A model generated the notes under the pieces. That model had not been told where the DNA came from. It ran no database searches and saw nothing but the letters and a program-made list of their open reading frames with translations. Positions 61,328 through 64,000 of a DNA stretch of 64,000 nt are shown piece by piece. The position numbers were made by a program, and so were the translations under genes. How positions within the stretch are numbered: position 1 is the first letter of the stretch; each line of letters starts with the position of its first letter. The stretch spans positions 186,001-250,000 of the forward strand of contig NZ_VZOV01000004.1 in assembly GCF_008801915.1 (NCBI RefSeq), written 5' to 3'. The DNA is from Cupriavidus gilardii. GTDB taxonomy: Bacteria; Pseudomonadota; Gammaproteobacteria; Burkholderiales; Burkholderiaceae.

Positions 61328-62293
61328 ATGCAAGACCTCAACGATCTCTATCTCTATGCCCAGGTGGTCCAGCACGGCAGCTTCTCCGCCGCCAGCCGCG
61401 CCACCGGCGTGCCCAAGTCGCGCCTGAGCCGGCGCATCGCCCAGCTGGAAAAGGAGCTCGGCGTGCAGCTGTTGCGCCGGACCACGCGGCAGGTCCGCGT
61501 GACGCCGCTGGGCGAGGCCTTCTACGAGCGCTGCAAGGCGATGCTGTCGGAGGCACAGGCCGCGCGCGACGTCGTCGAGCAGGCGCGCGCCCAACCGGGC
61601 GGCCATCTGCGCGTGGCCTGCGCCGTCGGCATCGCGCAGAACCTGCTGGCGCCGTCGATCGGACGTTTCATGCGCGAGAACCCCGGCGTGCGGGTCGAGA
61701 TCGATGCCACCAACCGGCGCGTCGACGTGATCGGCGAGGGCTACGACCTGGCGCTGCGCGTGCGCGAGGTGCTCGACGACTCGTCGCTGGCGATCCGCAC
61801 CTTCGGCTCCAGCCCGCTGACGCTGGTGGCCAGCCCCGGCCTGCTCGACGCGATCGGCCGGCCGCGCACGCCCAAGGCGCTGGCCGGCGTGCCGGGCGTC
61901 GGACAGAAGCCGCACGATGGCCGCCATGTATGGAACCTGTCCATCGGCGACGAGCCGCCGACGCAGATTCCGTACGATCCGCGGCTGGTCTGCGACGAGT
62001 TCGCGGTGCTGCTGTCGGCGGCGGTCGAAGGCATCGGCGTCGCGATGCTGCCGCGCATGTATTGCCGCGAGGCGATCGAGCGCGGCGATCTGGAGGTGCT
62101 GCTGCCGCAATGGCGCATGCCGGTCGGCACGCTGCATGCGGTGTTTCCGTCGCGGCACGGCATGCCGCCGGCGGTGCGGCGCTTCCTCGATTTCCTGACC
62201 GAGATCCTGCCCGAGAACGTGCGCCAGGCCGGCATGCAGCCGATCATGCCGCCGGGCATGCACCAGCCGCTGCCGCCGACCGCACCGGGCTGA
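61328..62293 (+). CDS. LysR-family transcriptional regulator divergent from azoR
   Basis: A 321-residue LysR protein. MQDLNDLYLYAQVVQHGSFSAASRATGVPKSRLSRRIAQLEKELGVQLLRRTTRQ is the DNA-binding domain, of the group often linked to quinone or azoreductase control. The inducer domain follows, ending with a Pro/Met/Gly-rich tail (QPIMPPGMHQPLPPTAPG). ATG 61328 or ATG 61319 could start it; neither has a clear ribosome site. It probably regulates azoR and itself through the inverted repeat upstream. Confidence 0.93.
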   Translation: MQDLNDLYLYAQVVQHGSFSAASRATGVPKSRLSRRIAQLEKELGVQLLRRTTRQVRVTPLGEAFYERCKAMLSEAQAARDVVEQARAQPGGHLRVACAVGIAQNLLAPSIGRFMRENPGVRVEIDATNRRVDVIGEGYDLALRVREVLDDSSLAIRTFGSSPLTLVASPGLLDAIGRPRTPKALAGVPGVGQKPHDGRHVWNLSIGDEPPTQIPYDPRLVCDEFAVLLSAAVEGIGVAMLPRMYCREAIERGDLEVLLPQWRMPVGTLHAVFPSRHGMPPAVRRFLDFLTEILPENVRQAGMQPIMPPGMHQPLPPTAPG

Positions 62294-62516
62294 CCGCTGG
62301 CCGTCCCGCGCGTGGGAGCGGGCGGTGCGCCGCCGTGTTGCGGTCCCCGCCACAGCCCGCGCCCAGCAAGGCTTGGGCCGCATTTGCGGCTTTACCTTCA
62401 CGCGAAGCGGCGCTAAGGTACAGGGGCGCCGCGCGTGCAGCGCAAGGCGCCTACAACCTCTGCGCACGGATCGAACCGGGGACCCGTTTGCGTCAACCAC
62501 CAAAGGAGTGACATCG

Positions 62517-62930
62517 ATGGCTGCTACTCATGGTTCTCAGGATCTGGGCAAGGCGGTGCTGCGCATCGTGCTGGGGATACTGATCCTGCTGCACGGCATC
62601 GCGAAGGTCATCAACGGCCCCGGGCACATCGTGCAGATGGTCGACCAGGCGGGCCTGCCTTCCTTCCTCGCCTATGGCGTCTACATCGGCGAAGTGCTGG
62701 CGCCCGTGCTGCTGATCATCGGCCTGTGGACGCGCGCCGCGGCGCTGGTGATTGTCATCAACATGCTGTTCGCGATCGGCCTGGTCCATATGCATCAGCT
62801 CGGCATGCTCAACAAGAGCGGTGGCTGGGAGCTGGAGCTGCAGGGCATGTTCCTCGGCGCCGCCATCGCGGTGATGCTGCTCGGCGCGGGCCGCTTCAGC
62901 GTCGGCGGAGCGGGCGGGCCGCTGAATTGA
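62517..62930 (+). CDS. DoxX family membrane protein
   Basis: A 137-residue protein with four hydrophobic segments. GKAVLRIVLGILILLHGIAKVINGPGHI is the DoxX opening, followed by LPSFLAYGVYIGEVLAPVLLIIGLWTRAAAL. DoxX-like proteins are associated with redox or quinone processes; the role is uncertain. AAAGGAG precedes ATG 62517. A strong terminator directly after the stop closes the unit. It is on the same strand as lysR but separated by 223 bases, so likely independent. Confidence 0.9.
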   Translation: MAATHGSQDLGKAVLRIVLGILILLHGIAKVINGPGHIVQMVDQAGLPSFLAYGVYIGEVLAPVLLIIGLWTRAAALVIVINMLFAIGLVHMHQLGMLNKSGGWELELQGMFLGAAIAVMLLGAGRFSVGGAGGPLN

Positions 62931-62931
62931 T

Positions 62932-62952
62932 ACGCCGCGTGCGGCGTTTTTT
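62932..62952 (+). terminator. Rho-independent terminator after doxX
   Basis: ACGCCGC and GCGGCGT arms with a two-base loop, followed by a T-tract through 62952, starting two bases after the doxX stop. Confidence 0.88.
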
Positions 62953-62987
62953 GGCAGTGGCAGGGCCGGCTCCGGCGGCATAACCGC

Positions 62988-62993
62988 TACAAT
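62988..62993 (+). promoter_or_regulatory. -10-like element upstream of the FtsK-like gene
   Basis: TACAAT in the context cgcTACAATcg, 33 bases before ATG 63027. No convincing -35 hexamer is seen. Transcription from here would begin near 63000. Confidence 0.4.
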
Positions 62994-63026
62994 CGCTGCC
63001 CGTGGTTTTTTCGATGGCGTAGCGAT

Positions 63027-64000
63027 ATGGGTTTGGGCTGGTTCGGATTGTCGACCTTCTGGCTATTGCCGCTGGCGTGGCGCATGGTGGCGCGCATGCT
63101 GGCGGGGCAGCCGGTGTTTTCCGGGCCCGGCACGCTGCGCGTCTGGCTGGGCAGTGCGCTGACGCTGTGCGCGAGCGCGGCGCTCGAAGCGCTGACTGCC
63201 AGTACGTCGGCCTCGTCCGACGTGGAGCCCACCGCGTCCTCCGGCGGTGCCGCGGGGGCAGGGGTGGCCGGCATCGCGGCCGATCTGTTCGGCTGGACCG
63301 GCGCGCTGCTGCTGATGCTGGGTGTGCTGGCGCTGGCCGCGCCGATGGTGTTCGGCGAGACCTGGCCCAGCCTGTTCGCGCGCAAGCCGCGGCGCCATGC
63401 CGCTGCCGGCGATCCGGGCGACGCAGCGGCACCCCCGGTCTCGCGGCCCGTGCGCGAAGCTTCCATGCCGGCCCCTGCGGCAACGCGATGGACGCCGGTG
63501 GCAGACGACAGCGCCCGGCGGCCGACCGCCCGCCACAAGGGCATCGAAGCGGTATCCGCGCGCCGGGCGCCCGCGTGGCAACCGCCGCCGCGAACCCGCG
63601 TATCGCCGCCACAGCCCGGCGAAATCTGGCTGCATCCGACGCAACCGACCCGGACCGTTGCACCGGCGCGGCCCGCGGCAACGGCGCCTGCGCAGAAGCC
63701 CGCGCCGGCCAGGACCGCCGCTTCGGCACCATCGCGGCCGACGGCCGCCGCGGCATCGACCCCTGCCGCCCCCGCGTCCTCGCGCACGCCATTGCGCGCG
63801 ACCGTTGTCGCCAGCCCCTTCCATCAGCCGCAACTGGGTTTGCGCAGCGCGATCACGACGTTGCCCGAAGCGCAGCCGCTGGCGAAGGCGGCGAGCGCTG
63901 TGCCGGCGAATGGCGGCAACGTAGCGACGGCTTCCCCGACGACGACGGCCGCGGAGCAGGGCACCGCCGCGCCGATCGCTGACGTGGCCACAGCCGCGGC
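63027..64000 (+). CDS. ftsK: FtsK-like DNA translocase, N-terminal membrane domain and linker (cut by window edge)
   Basis: The frame is open to the window end (324 codons seen). Residues 1-110 have three to four hydrophobic segments: FGLSTFWLLPLAWRMVARML, TLRVWLGSALTLCASAALEAL and GIAADLFGWTGALLLMLGVLALAAPMVFGETW. This matches the second half of the FtsK 4TM domain. From about 115 the sequence is Pro/Ala/Arg-rich, like the FtsK linker; the motor would lie beyond the edge. The usual first one or two helices are missing, and a terminator closely upstream leaves no room for them. So this may be a shorter FtsK paralogue; the call is moderate. Confidence 0.55.
   Translation, partial: MGLGWFGLSTFWLLPLAWRMVARMLAGQPVFSGPGTLRVWLGSALTLCASAALEALTASTSASSDVEPTASSGGAAGAGVAGIAADLFGWTGALLLMLGVLALAAPMVFGETWPSLFARKPRRHAAAGDPGDAAAPPVSRPVREASMPAPAATRWTPVADDSARRPTARHKGIEAVSARRAPAWQPPPRTRVSPPQPGEIWLHPTQPTRTVAPARPAATAPAQKPAPARTAASAPSRPTAAAASTPAAPASSRTPLRATVVASPFHQPQLGLRSAITTLPEAQPLAKAASAVPANGGNVATASPTTTAAEQGTAAPIADVATAA

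Noticed and set aside
60554..62503. Fused minus-strand frame joining azoR to sequence antisense to lysR
   Set aside because: AzoR has a clear start at 61177 and the upstream part is a shadow of the LysR gene.

Overview
The window is a high-GC, gene-dense bacterial chromosome segment with no rRNA, tRNA, CRISPR array, integrase or transposase that I could recognise. Gene content and order point to a betaproteobacterium of the Burkholderiaceae, most probably Cupriavidus/Ralstonia-like. The reasons are a tssF-tssG-clpV-vgrG type VI secretion block carrying a BTH_I2691-type effector, a fadB-thiolase-thioesterase-acyl-CoA dehydrogenase-SDR-thioesterase order that I recall from a Cupriavidus necator beta-oxidation operon, a Bug/TctC binding protein, and the selO-msrB-yciB-bolA-ppiC string. 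The genus is an inference.

Layout. (1) 1-13065, plus strand: end of a type VI secretion cluster (tssF end, tssG, clpV, vgrG, DUF4123 adaptor, large membrane-targeting effector candidate, small membrane protein as likely immunity protein, TonB-C-domain periplasmic protein). The effector and immunity genes are clearly AT-richer than their surroundings. (2) 13101-19256: a LysR regulator divergent from a purine/pyrimidine permease and a nucleoside deaminase, then a small membrane protein, a DMT exporter, slyX and a DUF1439 lipoprotein-like gene. (3) 19412-23452, minus strand: selO-msrB-yciB-bolA-ppiC, a redox/envelope maintenance string. (4) 23906-30883: acyl-CoA ligase followed by a five-gene Liv-type ABC importer. 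(5) 31226-39203: a beta-oxidation operon (fadB-type, nicotinamidase, thiolase, thioesterase, acyl-CoA dehydrogenase, SDR, thioesterase). (6) 39271-48848: accessory catabolic genes (serine hydrolase, MDR oxidoreductase, class II aldolase, SDR, two alpha/beta hydrolases, macrodomain protein, Fe-type alcohol dehydrogenase, Bug-type binding protein). (7) 49022-58887: housekeeping genes (thioesterase, GNAT enzymes, MFS, NRDE protein, DUF4936, ygfZ, mltG, tmk, holB, tatD, ankyrin protein). (8) 59032-64000: egtB, azoR with a divergent LysR gene, doxX, and the N-terminal part of an FtsK-like protein cut by the window edge.

How the parts work together. Regions 4 to 6 look like one catabolic neighbourhood for carboxylic acids. 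The acyl-CoA ligase activates the acid, the Liv-type importer brings in a substrate that may well be a carboxylate rather than an amino acid, and the fad operon oxidises it. Near-identical GAACG-N2-CGTTC inverted repeats lie upstream of the ligase (one mismatch), the fad operon and one hydrolase, suggesting a shared TetR-type acyl-CoA-responsive repressor encoded elsewhere. At the fad operon the site overlaps a plausible sigma-70 promoter.

Two other patterns stand out. First, partly decayed short tandem repeats (9, 12, 16 and 30 bp units) occur at roughly ten places, mostly at gene ends and in N-terminal extensions. Second, the LivG/LivF ATPase pair appears asymmetric, with one degenerate and one consensus ATP site. 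Function calls rest on motifs, length and context read by eye; no database search was run.
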